Position numbers and translations under genes: made by a program. A model generated the notes under the pieces. It searched no databases. It saw only the letters and a program-made list of their open reading frames with translations, and had not been told where the DNA came from. Of a stretch of DNA of 64,000 bases, positions 17,458-25,429 are shown piece after piece; positions within the stretch are counted from its first letter, which is position 1, and each line of letters begins with the position of its first letter. Source of the stretch: Sphingobacteriaceae bacterium (GTDB taxonomy: Bacteria; Bacteroidota; Bacteroidia; Sphingobacteriales; Sphingobacteriaceae); NCBI GenBank assembly GCA_947479815.1, contig CANKAT010000001.1, forward strand, positions 1 to 64,000. The letters are read 5' to 3'.

Positions 17458-19188
17458 ATGTTTAAAGTCAAATTCAATTTCCTACCCTCCAAAAAAATCA
17501 ACTTCCTATTCGCAGTTTTATTGATTTGGGGTAACCATCAGGTATTCAGCCAAACTGCTCAATTGTACGACATCGTTGTTTATGGTGGTACATCTGCAGG
17601 TATATCTTCGGCAATTCAAAGCTCAAGATTGGGTAAAAAAGTGATTTTGATAGAGCCAACGAATAGGATCGGCGGGTTAACAACCGGTGGATTAGGACAG
17701 ACAGATATTGGAAATAAGCAGGCTATTGGTGGAATATCCAGAGAGTTTTATCAAAATGTAAAAAGCTATTACCAAAAACCGGAAAACTGGAACTGGCAAA
17801 AACGGGAAACATATCGCGATGGCGGACAAACCACGTCTGCATCGAATGAAGATGCCATGTGGACCTTTGAACCATCGGCAGCACTGAAGATTTATAAAGA
17901 CATGCTCAGCAAGGAGAAAAATATTACCCTAGTTTATTCTCAGCGCTTAAACCGGAAAACAGGTGTTAAAAAAACTGCCGGAAAAATATCATCCATTCAA
18001 ATGGAAAGCGGTCAGATCTATACAGGCAAAATGTTCATTGACGCCACCTATGAGGGCGATCTAATGGCAGCGGCAGGCATTAGCTATACGGTTGGGCGTG
18101 AGTCAAATGCACAGTATGGAGAATCTTTGAATGGCATTCAGGCCAATAAAGTAAGTTTAACACTCCGCAAAACGATTTCCATGAACGGTGCGTATCATAA
18201 TTTTATTGATGGCGTTGATCCATACATCAAAAAGGGAGATCCAAAAAGCGGTTTACTGCCCTTTATCAATCCCGGAAAACCGGGTGTTGATGGCAAGGGT
18301 GATAACAAAATACAAGCCTATTGCTACCGGATGACTTTAACCAATCACCCCGACAATCGGATTTTGTTCAGTAAGCCTGCAGGCTATAAAGAACTAGATT
18401 ATGAATTACTACTCCGGAATTATGAAGCTGCTGAAGGACCGGTAGAAAAAATGTATGAATATGGTGATCCACTGGTACCATGGATCAATTCAGACATGCC
18501 TAACCGTAAAACAGATACCAATAACCAAAAAGGTTTTTCTACAGATTTCATTGGTCAGAATTATACCTACCCAGAAGCAACGTATGAGGAACGTGAGAAG
18601 ATGGCTCAGCGACACAAACAGTATCAGCAGGGTTTAATGTGGACGCTTGCTTATCATCCCCGCATCCCTGCTAAAGTTAGAGCAGCTGTTTCTCAATGGG
18701 GAACTTGTAAAGATGAATATGAAAGTAAAGATGGATGGCAATCCCAATTATACATCCGTGAAGCAAGGCGCATGATCAGTGAATATGTAATGACTCAAAA
18801 AAACTGTGAGAAGTTGGAGGTGGTTCAAGATCCTGTTGGCATGGGCGCTTACGGAATGGACTCTCACAACATCCAGCGATACGTTGATGTGAATGGCTAT
18901 GTTAAAAATGAAGGCAATGTGGAAGCACATGTAGCCAGTCCATTTCCGGTAAGTTACCGCAGCATTGTACCTAAAAAATCGGAAGCCAGTAACCTTTTTG
19001 TTCCGGTTTGTATCTCTGCTACGCATATTGCCTTTGGATCAATTCGGATGGAGCCTGTTTTCATGGTTTTAGGACAATCGGCAGCGATTGCCGCATCCAT
19101 GGCGATTGATAATAATTATGCCATTCAGGATATTCCCTACAAAGAATTGGAAACTCATTTGCTGAAAAACAAACAAGTTCTTCAGTAG
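17458..19188 (+). CDS. exported FAD-dependent oxidoreductase, 576 aa
   Basis: After a signal peptide (cleavage near VFSQ, residue 32) the protein starts with a dinucleotide-binding fold (YDIVVYGGTSAGISSAI, glycines at 43-49), an acidic strand end (VILIEP) and the GGLTTGGLGQTD segment typical of the FAD_oxidored family (pfam12831 type). A second FAD contact region is near the C-terminus (SIRMEPVFMVLGQSAAIAASMAI). Such enzymes are common in Bacteroidota polysaccharide or glycoside catabolic regions; the substrate is unknown. Its Sec-type export is odd for an FAD protein but usual in this group. It is a single gene, and its last 28 bases are the beginning of a 188-bp tandem duplication. Confidence 0.85.
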   Translation: MFKVKFNFLPSKKINFLFAVLLIWGNHQVFSQTAQLYDIVVYGGTSAGISSAIQSSRLGKKVILIEPTNRIGGLTTGGLGQTDIGNKQAIGGISREFYQNVKSYYQKPENWNWQKRETYRDGGQTTSASNEDAMWTFEPSAALKIYKDMLSKEKNITLVYSQRLNRKTGVKKTAGKISSIQMESGQIYTGKMFIDATYEGDLMAAAGISYTVGRESNAQYGESLNGIQANKVSLTLRKTISMNGAYHNFIDGVDPYIKKGDPKSGLLPFINPGKPGVDGKGDNKIQAYCYRMTLTNHPDNRILFSKPAGYKELDYELLLRNYEAAEGPVEKMYEYGDPLVPWINSDMPNRKTDTNNQKGFSTDFIGQNYTYPEATYEEREKMAQRHKQYQQGLMWTLAYHPRIPAKVRAAVSQWGTCKDEYESKDGWQSQLYIREARRMISEYVMTQKNCEKLEVVQDPVGMGAYGMDSHNIQRYVDVNGYVKNEGNVEAHVASPFPVSYRSIVPKKSEASNLFVPVCISATHIAFGSIRMEPVFMVLGQSAAIAASMAIDNNYAIQDIPYKELETHLLKNKQVLQ

Positions 19189-19535
19189 AAAATTAGGTAT
19201 TCCGAAAAATTTCAGTAAAACAAATTATAGCAGCGGTAATACGGTTTGCGTTAACGATGGTAGCGGCATCCTTTTTGGCTATTTGAGGCCAAAAAGATAG
19301 AGCGGACAGCGTGTTTAAACGCCCAAATAAATCTCATCTATCCGCTTTGCTGAAAAACAAACAAGTTCTTCAGTAGAAAATTAGGTATCTCGGAAAATTT
19401 CAGTAAAACAAATTATAGCAGCGGTAATACGATTTGCGTTAACGATGGCAGCGGCATCCTTTTTGGCTATTTGAGCCCAAAAAGATAGAGCGGACAGCGT
19501 GTTTAAACGCCCAAATAAATCTTATCTGAATTCAT
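19160..19535. repeat. 188-bp tandem duplication with internal hairpin
   Basis: The segment starting at tgctgaaaaacaaacaag occurs at 19160 and again at 19348 with about 97% identity, so the first copy includes the last codons and stop of the FAD oxidoreductase gene and the second is non-coding. Each copy holds a hairpin (ctttttggc-tatttgag-gccaaaaag; about 19272-19297 and 19460-19485) that may act as a terminator for the two convergent genes. Together they fill most of the 19189-19571 gap. Confidence 0.85.
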
Positions 19536-19571
19536 TGATCCGCATGAATAAACCTGGTTGAAATCGTTTAA

Positions 19572-20228
19572 TTACTTATCCTGCTCTTCTGAAAATCTGA
19601 AATTCTTTTTCATCGATTTAAGGTGATGATCATTCACTTGCTTTTTCAGATTTTCCAGATTGAAGTTTTGATTGGTGCCACAATCTAGCATATTGAAATA
19701 AATAGAAGGTTTAAGGCTCTCTAAATATTCGGGGATATTGCTACTCCAAATCAGTTGGCAATTACCTTTAATCTTTGGAACTAGTTGAGATAGTCCATCT
19801 TTAAAAACAATCTCTCTGACATGGCTTGACTCCAGATTACCTTGAGGATAAAAAAGCAATAAATTACCCGGAACCGACAATATTTCTGCGGCATAGTCCA
19901 GACTTTCATTGACAGAACGGCCATAAGGCGCAATAGAGAATGCACCAAAATACCTAGACCATTTGTTCTTTTGTATTTGCTTTTTTAGGCTCATAATATA
20001 AGTGCATTTTACGGTATCCTCTTTATAAATTGCATGTAAACCCAAATAACTGGCAAGTACCGTATCCCAGAAACTAAAATGATTGCACATTAATAAATAA
20101 GAATGACCGGGTTTAATATCTATTGGATAGATGACCATTTTATTGAAGCGTCTCCTAACTAATTTTGTAAGGAGCATAAAACTCCATAAGAGCAATTTTT
20201 GGGGAAGTGGTTTGGCCTTGATAATCAT
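19572..20228 (-). CDS. PlsC-like acyltransferase
   Basis: This belongs to the lysophospholipid/glycerol-phosphate acyltransferase fold: the HX4D catalytic motif is intact (NHFSFWDT, His50 and Asp55), and the third motif appears as LLFYPQGNLES in place of the usual FPEGTRS. A hydrophobic N-terminal stretch (KLLLWSFMLLTKLV) suggests membrane association. At 218 residues it is of normal length. It is the last gene of the eight-gene lipid operon and overlaps the hydrolase gene by 4 bases. In this context it probably transfers the acyl product of the operon to a lipid or other acceptor, from acyl-ACP; the acceptor is unknown. Confidence 0.8.
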   Translation of the reverse strand: MIIKAKPLPQKLLLWSFMLLTKLVRRRFNKMVIYPIDIKPGHSYLLMCNHFSFWDTVLASYLGLHAIYKEDTVKCTYIMSLKKQIQKNKWSRYFGAFSIAPYGRSVNESLDYAAEILSVPGNLLLFYPQGNLESSHVREIVFKDGLSQLVPKIKGNCQLIWSSNIPEYLESLKPSIYFNMLDCGTNQNFNLENLKKQVNDHHLKSMKKNFRFSEEQDK

Positions 20229-21046
20229 GCTAATATCGCTGATAGGGTATCTGCAAAATTCTTGTTGATCAACTCATGGTTTTCATCTAAAACGATCACC
20301 TCTGCTGATTTTAATTTTGGTATTAAGTAGTTACCTATTTTCTGTGGATACATTTTATCTCGTTTACCAAATACAAATATGCTTTTTACCTGATGCTGCA
20401 GCAGACCTTGCTCTAGCCTGACAAAATCTGTATCCAGAAAACGAAGATAGGTAAGTGAGGCATAAAAATTAAATCTGAGCTCCCGGGTACCAATCTCTTT
20501 CAGTAAAATTTCATGACTTTTTGAATCGATAAGCCTCAGTTTCCTGTAAAAATCAAGAAAATGAAGTATGGCTTTATCGCTAAGGGCCAGCTGTTCAAGA
20601 ATCTTATTGCCAAGCTTATTGGTGCTAAAAAAACGGACCAACACTCCCGGATTCAATGCTGACGGAGCGGCAACGATATACTCATCGATCCGTTGAGCAA
20701 GTTGCTCTGCAATAGCAGTTGCATAGTGAGTACCCATTGAATATCCAATCACAGAAAATTGCCCAATATTTTCATAAGCACAGAACTGTATGAAAAGTTC
20801 AGCCAGCTCCTTCTTGCTGATGCCACGTTTGATGTGTTTAAGGCTTTGATCAACCAGCTTCGTTTCCTTATGAAAGAAAAGATCAAACCCGTAAAAAGTA
20901 TATTTTGCACCTAACTTATCTTCCAGTATCCTGAATTGCTTTCCGTGCATACCATAGCCATGAAAACATAACATCGCATTTGGGCCAGTACCATATTTAT
21001 AGTAATGGAGCTTTACGAGTGAATTCTCAAAATAATGATTCGTCAT
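20225..21046 (-). CDS. alpha/beta-fold hydrolase
   Basis: The fold is seen from the oxyanion strand (AMLCFHGYGMHG), the nucleophile elbow (VIGYSMGTHYA, Ser103), an acid residue in VFGKRDKMYP and a likely catalytic His in DENHELINK. No signal peptide is present, so it acts in the cytoplasm. It abuts the AcpS gene directly (one base boundary) and overlaps the acyltransferase gene by 4 bases. In a fatty-acid-type cluster the likely role is release or transfer of the acyl chain (thioesterase-like), but sequence alone does not separate esterase from thioesterase. Confidence 0.8.
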   Translation of the reverse strand: MTNHYFENSLVKLHYYKYGTGPNAMLCFHGYGMHGKQFRILEDKLGAKYTFYGFDLFFHKETKLVDQSLKHIKRGISKKELAELFIQFCAYENIGQFSVIGYSMGTHYATAIAEQLAQRIDEYIVAAPSALNPGVLVRFFSTNKLGNKILEQLALSDKAILHFLDFYRKLRLIDSKSHEILLKEIGTRELRFNFYASLTYLRFLDTDFVRLEQGLLQHQVKSIFVFGKRDKMYPQKIGNYLIPKLKSAEVIVLDENHELINKNFADTLSAILA

Positions 21047-21451
21047 TTATTTAACAGGCATTAAAAGTGCAATAGCCCATGCATATTCGCCATCATGGGA
21101 AATAGATAAACTAATACTATAATTCTTTTGTTGCCCATGGATGGTTGCTGTTGGCTTGCCGGCAATCTTTTCCCGGGTTATTTCAATCTTTTTCCATGAG
21201 ATGGCAGCAGCGTCAAATTGCTTCAAAGCTTTGTAAACGGCTTCTTTTGCTGCCCATGTTGAGGCATATCGAATTATAGAGTCGTCAAAAAGCTCACAAT
21301 AAGCTAATTCCTTTGCTGTATAAACCTTTCTTTTGAATTCTTCTGTCAGTGACTCCTCAAAATCAGGGATAAAAACAAGATCATTCCCCACAAAAGTTTG
21401 CCCTTGTATGATTAAATCATCCGGAATATTCAATAGTTCATTCTTCATCAT
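21047..21451 (-). CDS. AcpS-type 4'-phosphopantetheinyl transferase
   Basis: The enzyme activates acyl carrier proteins by adding the CoA-derived phosphopantetheine arm. Diagnostic motifs are VGNDLVFIPDFEESL (cf. GIDLVEI...) and the WAAKEAVYKALKQF helix with its Mg-binding Glu and Lys, plus SISHDGEYAWAIAL. The ORF track begins at 21568, but those extra residues are only the enoyl-reductase gene read in another frame; the start is one of two adjacent ATGs at 21451/21448 (MMKNELLNIPDD), overlapping the upstream stop by 11-14 bases. At about 134 residues the length is right for AcpS. A dedicated copy inside the operon implies that the divergent ACP upstream is its client. Confidence 0.85.
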   Translation of the reverse strand: MMKNELLNIPDDLIIQGQTFVGNDLVFIPDFEESLTEEFKRKVYTAKELAYCELFDDSIIRYASTWAAKEAVYKALKQFDAAAISWKKIEITREKIAGKPTATIHGQQKNYSISLSISHDGEYAWAIALLMPVK

Positions 21452-22250
21452 TTGGCACTCCCATGATATTGAATCCGCCATCAACAAAATGAAGGTTACC
21501 GGTAACTTTTGTAGAAAGGTCAGAAAAGTAATAAAGTGCTGCATTCCCAACATCGCCTGCGCTAACATTACCCAGCGGAGCGGCCAGCTTGCCTAGCTTT
21601 CTTAACCTGCGTATACCACTTACAGCTCCAGATGAGGTAGTCATGATCAATCCAGCTGATAGTGCATTTACACGTATATTCTGCCCCCTGAAATAGTCGG
21701 CAAGATAAAGTACTATATTTTCTAATGCTGCTTTATTGATTCCCATGCCGGCATAACCTGAAAAAACGCGTTGGGATGCATTATAAGTAAGTGTTAAGAT
21801 AGAGGCGTTCTTAGCCAATAGCTCTTTGGCAGATCGGCAAATTCGGATTAATGAATAAGCACTAATGTTAAAAGAGTCCACCAGATCTTCAAATGGAATG
21901 TCGAGATACGAAGGTGCAGGCTCAGTGCTTCCCGGAAGGCTGTAGCACAATACCTTCTGATTACCATAGGCCACCCCATGTAAAATATAGTTTATTGGCC
22001 CCATTCCCTGGTATACCTTACTAAGAAACTGATCTATTTGCTCTGAGCTCCTTACATCTACCTGAGATGCATAATTACTATCCATTCCATTCTTAACCAT
22101 CAGGGCCAGAACCTCATCTTTTGTGTCTTCCACATAGCTCAATGCTACTTTACACCCCGACAAGTGGAGCTTCAGGGCTATATCCCAGGCTATAGAGCTA
22201 TCATTTCTGACTCCAAATACCACCGCAACTTTGTTTTTATTATTAATCAT
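21438..22250 (-). CDS. enoyl-ACP reductase-like SDR (FabI family)
   Basis: It belongs to the FabI branch of the short-chain dehydrogenases, which reduce trans-2-enoyl-ACP with NAD(P)H. The N-terminal cofactor site has the FabI-type spacing (VVFGVRNDSSIAWDIA), and the active site reads LTYNASQRVFSGYAGMGINK, with both FabI tyrosines (156 and 166) and Lys173 at the Tyr-x6-Lys spacing. The end (NLHFVDGGFNIMG) is typical. Neighbouring genes supply the other elongation steps, so the product chain is probably saturated at this position. It overlaps the ketosynthase gene by one base. It is likely a pathway paralogue rather than the housekeeping FabI. Confidence 0.88.
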   Translation of the reverse strand: MINNKNKVAVVFGVRNDSSIAWDIALKLHLSGCKVALSYVEDTKDEVLALMVKNGMDSNYASQVDVRSSEQIDQFLSKVYQGMGPINYILHGVAYGNQKVLCYSLPGSTEPAPSYLDIPFEDLVDSFNISAYSLIRICRSAKELLAKNASILTLTYNASQRVFSGYAGMGINKAALENIVLYLADYFRGQNIRVNALSAGLIMTTSSGAVSGIRRLRKLGKLAAPLGNVSAGDVGNAALYYFSDLSTKVTGNLHFVDGGFNIMGVPNDEE

Positions 22251-23599
22251 TAATAATCGTTTGATATGGACATTGCACTATTCGTACCTCCGAAACCATA
22301 ATTAAGGCAAGTAATATGATTAATCTCTTTGGCAAAAGCCTGCTGAGGGATCAAGTCCCGGTAAGCTTCAAGGGGTTTCATGGGTCCATTCCAGTTTGGG
22401 CCCGTTTGAAAGTTCTCCAATTCAGGATTCAGGTTTGTAGAATTCAGGCAAGGAAGAACCATCTGATTTTCAAGCATCAGAATGGAAGAAATTAACTCAA
22501 CAGCCCCTGCAGCGCCAAGCATATGTCCAAACTGTGATTTAGGAGCACTTACATGGTAACCCGTTTCACCTAAAGTATCTACAACACTTAACAGTTCGAT
22601 CGAATCGCCGGTAGGTGTTGAAGTTCCATGAACCTTTACAACATCAGGCCTATGACCCGTTTCCTGGAGCAAGCCTTTCCATAGCCGCTGTTGTCCGGCA
22701 AAAGATGGATAGAACATATCTCCGTCGCCATCAGAATTATTAAAATAGGTATCGATAACAGCCAAGATCTTTGCACCTCTAGACTTGGCCATTTCATATT
22801 CTTCAAGGGCAACAATGCCACCACCGAATGAGCAGACAAAGCCATTTCTGTTTTTATCAAAGGGGCGTGAGCTTTCTTGCGGGCTAAATCCTCTGCTCAG
22901 CACTTGCATGGCATCGAATCCAATAAATGTTTCCAGGGCAGTTCCTTCTACTCCACCTGCAATTGCACGATCCTGAAGACCATACTTAATCAGGCGATAA
23001 GCATGTCCAATATTCCCTAAGCCGGTTGCACAGGCAGAACCTATAGATTCAGAAACCCCTTTATTTTTGATCAAGCAAGATACATTGGCAGCTTCACGAA
23101 AAATCATGGTACGATCTACTGTATGCCCTCCTCCTTGCCTTGATTTAGCACCTAGCTCAAAGAACGTATGCCACGCATTTCTAAGAATTATGTTTCCAGC
23201 ACTTCCGGAGCTTATCACAACGGCTGTTTGCTCAGATTCGGTCTCAGCTGTGGTCCAGTTTGCCATTTTAATGGCATCCAGGGTATTCAACATGGCCCAG
23301 ATACTGCCAATGTCTGCTGTTGCAAGATTCCCATCGGGGATCCTGCTTAATTTATCGATATAGGTATCAGGATAATTTTGAAAGATGGTTGACCAAACAA
23401 CTTCTAAGCCTGCTTCCTCTTCTGTAATATAGCCAGAAACAGTAGATCTGACTTTCTTTCCATGGGAAAGAGCTTGATCCCATTCTCTGATCAGACTTTG
23501 ATTACTGAATAGTTTTTGGTTGAAGTCGGCAAGATCTGTACAGTTCGGAAAAATTCCTCCCATACCCACTATTGCCACTTTTCTTCCTTTCAACTGCAT
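22250..23599 (-). CDS. beta-ketoacyl-ACP synthase (KAS I/II type)
   Basis: This is a condensing enzyme of the elongating class. The complete triad is visible: Cys190 (GSACATGLGNIGHA), His324 (VHGTSTPTGDSIE) and His359 with Lys354 (KSQFGHMLGAAGAVELI). The C-terminal NYGFGGTNSAM is canonical. At 449 residues it is slightly longer than FabF because of an N-terminal insertion (about 40-95). There is no second ketosynthase, chain-length factor or FabH in the operon, so initiation must use a starter from elsewhere. It sits 2 bases after the ACP gene and before the enoyl reductase. Confidence 0.92.
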   Translation of the reverse strand: MQLKGRKVAIVGMGGIFPNCTDLADFNQKLFSNQSLIREWDQALSHGKKVRSTVSGYITEEEAGLEVVWSTIFQNYPDTYIDKLSRIPDGNLATADIGSIWAMLNTLDAIKMANWTTAETESEQTAVVISSGSAGNIILRNAWHTFFELGAKSRQGGGHTVDRTMIFREAANVSCLIKNKGVSESIGSACATGLGNIGHAYRLIKYGLQDRAIAGGVEGTALETFIGFDAMQVLSRGFSPQESSRPFDKNRNGFVCSFGGGIVALEEYEMAKSRGAKILAVIDTYFNNSDGDGDMFYPSFAGQQRLWKGLLQETGHRPDVVKVHGTSTPTGDSIELLSVVDTLGETGYHVSAPKSQFGHMLGAAGAVELISSILMLENQMVLPCLNSTNLNPELENFQTGPNWNGPMKPLEAYRDLIPQQAFAKEINHITCLNYGFGGTNSAMSISNDY

Positions 23600-23601
23600 G
23601 A

Positions 23602-23862
23602 TCAGCCTTTTTCCTGCGTTTTAATGATCAGATTCACAGTATCCCTTACTTTAGAGCCTAAATCATCAATATCATCGTCATCAAACTCTAAATTGAATTT
23701 TTGCTCAATTTTTGCAACAATATTGATCATTTCTGTAGATGGTGTTTTCAAATCTGCAATAAAGTCTGTTTCTTCAGTCACAGAATTCAACTTTTCTTGA
23801 TTTACTGTTCTTACAGTTCTTAATATCTCAACTAAACCATCAATAATCTCTTGTCTTTCCAT
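23602..23862 (-). CDS. divergent acyl carrier protein
   Basis: At 86 residues it is the right length and has the acidic four-helix look of an ACP, with FIADLKTPSTEMINIVAKIEQKF aligning to the usual DLGxDSLxxVELV region. The phosphopantetheine serine would be Ser42, but the canonical Asp-Ser-Leu is Pro-Ser-Thr here. A second acidic helix (NLEFDDDDIDDL) matches helix III. An AcpS-type transferase in the same operon supports its identity as a carrier protein. The ATG overlaps the hotdog gene's stop by one base. The changed motif may restrict it to the dedicated transferase and enzymes of this operon. Confidence 0.82.
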   Translation of the reverse strand: MERQEIIDGLVEILRTVRTVNQEKLNSVTEETDFIADLKTPSTEMINIVAKIEQKFNLEFDDDDIDDLGSKVRDTVNLIIKTQEKG

Positions 23863-24434
23863 TAAATTTTAATTTGATTCAATCGTTCTTTTTTTATTCC
23901 TCTTCCCGTAATATCGAATAATTCAGCTACCAGTGTAAAATCTGTGCTAAGATCGTATTCCATTAGCTGCTTTTCGGTGAAATGAAGAAAATATTCATCT
24001 AAATCAAGGCCCTTGGCAACTTTATAAATTCTCCCATCAGAAACCATTTGCCGGAACTTACAAAACTTGATGTAACCAATATTAATAAAGGTATCTCCTT
24101 CCTCCAAATAATTGTGAAAAATTACTTGTCCGATACTGATGAACCGAGGGAAAAATTTTGCGCCTAATTCTAAGGGCTCAAGGCCTTCTTTCTTGCACTC
24201 CAGAAAGCCATTGCACGATCCAGCTATTGCCTGTGCGCAGGATTCTATTTGATCTACCCCTCTGAAAAGACCAAAATGATCTACCACATCCCTACTTTTT
24301 GGAGTATAGCTCGCTACAATACCAATATTAGGAGAATGCCAATGGTATTTATCGAGCAACAATTTTGTAGGGCCATGATGTATCATCAAATCCTTGGGGT
24401 GAACACCAGTAAGATTTTCCTTATCCAATATCAT
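23862..24434 (-). CDS. FabZ/FabA-like hotdog dehydratase
   Basis: The region DHFGLFRGVDQIESCAQAIAG matches the FabZ-type active-site helix (HFPG..PGVxxIEAxAQ), with His53 and Glu64 as the likely catalytic pair. The segment between them is three residues shorter than in FabZ and lacks the FPG. Flanking sequence (MIHHGPTKLLLDKYHW, cf. LPHRxPFLLVD) also fits. It would dehydrate 3-hydroxyacyl-ACP, the step between the operon's ketoreductase and enoyl reductase. At 190 residues it is longer than FabZ (about 150), with a C-terminal extension. It overlaps the ketoreductase gene by 4 bases. A non-catalytic or thioesterase-type hotdog is the alternative. Confidence 0.75.
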   Translation of the reverse strand: MILDKENLTGVHPKDLMIHHGPTKLLLDKYHWHSPNIGIVASYTPKSRDVVDHFGLFRGVDQIESCAQAIAGSCNGFLECKKEGLEPLELGAKFFPRFISIGQVIFHNYLEEGDTFINIGYIKFCKFRQMVSDGRIYKVAKGLDLDEYFLHFTEKQLMEYDLSTDFTLVAELFDITGRGIKKERLNQIKI

Positions 24435-25168
24435 CGCATACCCCCATTAATTTGAATATTGGTGCTATTTATATAGGATGCCTTATCTGAAAGGAGAAAG
24501 GAAATAGCTTCAGCAATATCCTCTGCTTTACCGAACCGCTTGGAGGGTATCTTTTGCAAATACTTATCCTTTTCTGCCTGCGGGATGGCATCGGTCATGT
24601 CTGTTTCAATATAGCCTGGAGATACACTCAATACCCTGATCTGATGCTCCTGATTTAAAGCTGCAGCCTCTTGTGCCAATGATTTAGACAAAGCAACTAA
24701 ACCGGCTTTAGTGGCTGCATAAACCGACTGAAAGTCATTTCCTGTCTCACCAACGCATGAACTAATATTGATAATTACTCCGCATTTACTAAGTGTGAAA
24801 ATTTTCATGGCAGTTTTACAAATCATGATAGGAGCCTTCAGGTTCACATTCAGCATCCTGTCAATTTCATGCTCTGGCTGAAAGATCAGCGATTTATCTA
24901 AGGTAATTCCTGCATTATTGATTACCCCATAGAGCGAATCTCCATGCTCCTTCTTAAGCTTTTTGCAAAAATCAGATAGCTGAACCGGATCAGAAAAGTC
25001 GGCATATAACGCATAATTCCCTTCTCCAATTGATTTAATATTACCTTCTTTAGAAGCATGAAGAATGAGCGTATATTCTTCAGAAAGTTTTTTGGAAATC
25101 GCTAAACCTAAACCTCTCCCAGCGCCTGTTATTAATATCTTTCTCTTCTGCTTAGCTATACTACTCAA
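24431..25168 (-). CDS. 3-oxoacyl-ACP reductase-like SDR (FabG family)
   Basis: This is a classical short-chain dehydrogenase: cofactor motif ITGAGRGLGLAI (residues 13-24), NNAGIT, active-site Ser in INISSCVGE and YAATKAGLVALSKSLAQE with Tyr-x3-Lys. The end (SPGYIETDMTDAIP...INGGMR) is FabG-like. It is the first gene of the lipid operon and would supply the ketoreduction step. The start is TTG at 25168: no ATG lies upstream in frame or between it and the cofactor motif. The rest of the operon follows with overlaps or gaps of at most 2 bases. Confidence 0.88.
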   Translation of the reverse strand: MSSIAKQKRKILITGAGRGLGLAISKKLSEEYTLILHASKEGNIKSIGEGNYALYADFSDPVQLSDFCKKLKKEHGDSLYGVINNAGITLDKSLIFQPEHEIDRMLNVNLKAPIMICKTAMKIFTLSKCGVIINISSCVGETGNDFQSVYAATKAGLVALSKSLAQEAAALNQEHQIRVLSVSPGYIETDMTDAIPQAEKDKYLQKIPSKRFGKAEDIAEAISFLLSDKASYINSTNIQINGGMR

Positions 25169-25429
25169 AACTATCTAGGTTAACGTGTATTAACAAATTT
25201 GCGCATAATTATAATAATAGGCAATATATAATACAAATCAGAACCTTTATAATACGGAGAATACCAATTTGAAGATATGAAAAGCTTGAGTGATCCCTTA
25301 AAAAATCTGAGTGATAGAGTTATGGATTAGGCTTTGAACATTAATTGAGAAAAAAGGCGTTACGGAATTGAAAATTAAATTAAATTACAATTGAAATTGT
25401 TCACCTATAATTTTATTCAAAATCATCTA
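25169..25429. promoter_or_regulatory. divergent promoter region of lipid operon and exported hydrolase gene
   Basis: This AT-rich 261-bp stretch separates the lipid operon (minus) from the ceramidase-like gene (plus) and must hold both promoters. I looked for TTG / TAnnTTTG pairs and found only near-matches (for example taggctttg at about 25328), so no precise site is claimed. Confidence 0.4.

Noticed and set aside
23516-23800. Plus-strand 94-aa ORF opposite the ACP and KS genes
   Set aside because: The minus-strand ACP has clear family features and tight operon spacing; the plus ORF is a shadow.
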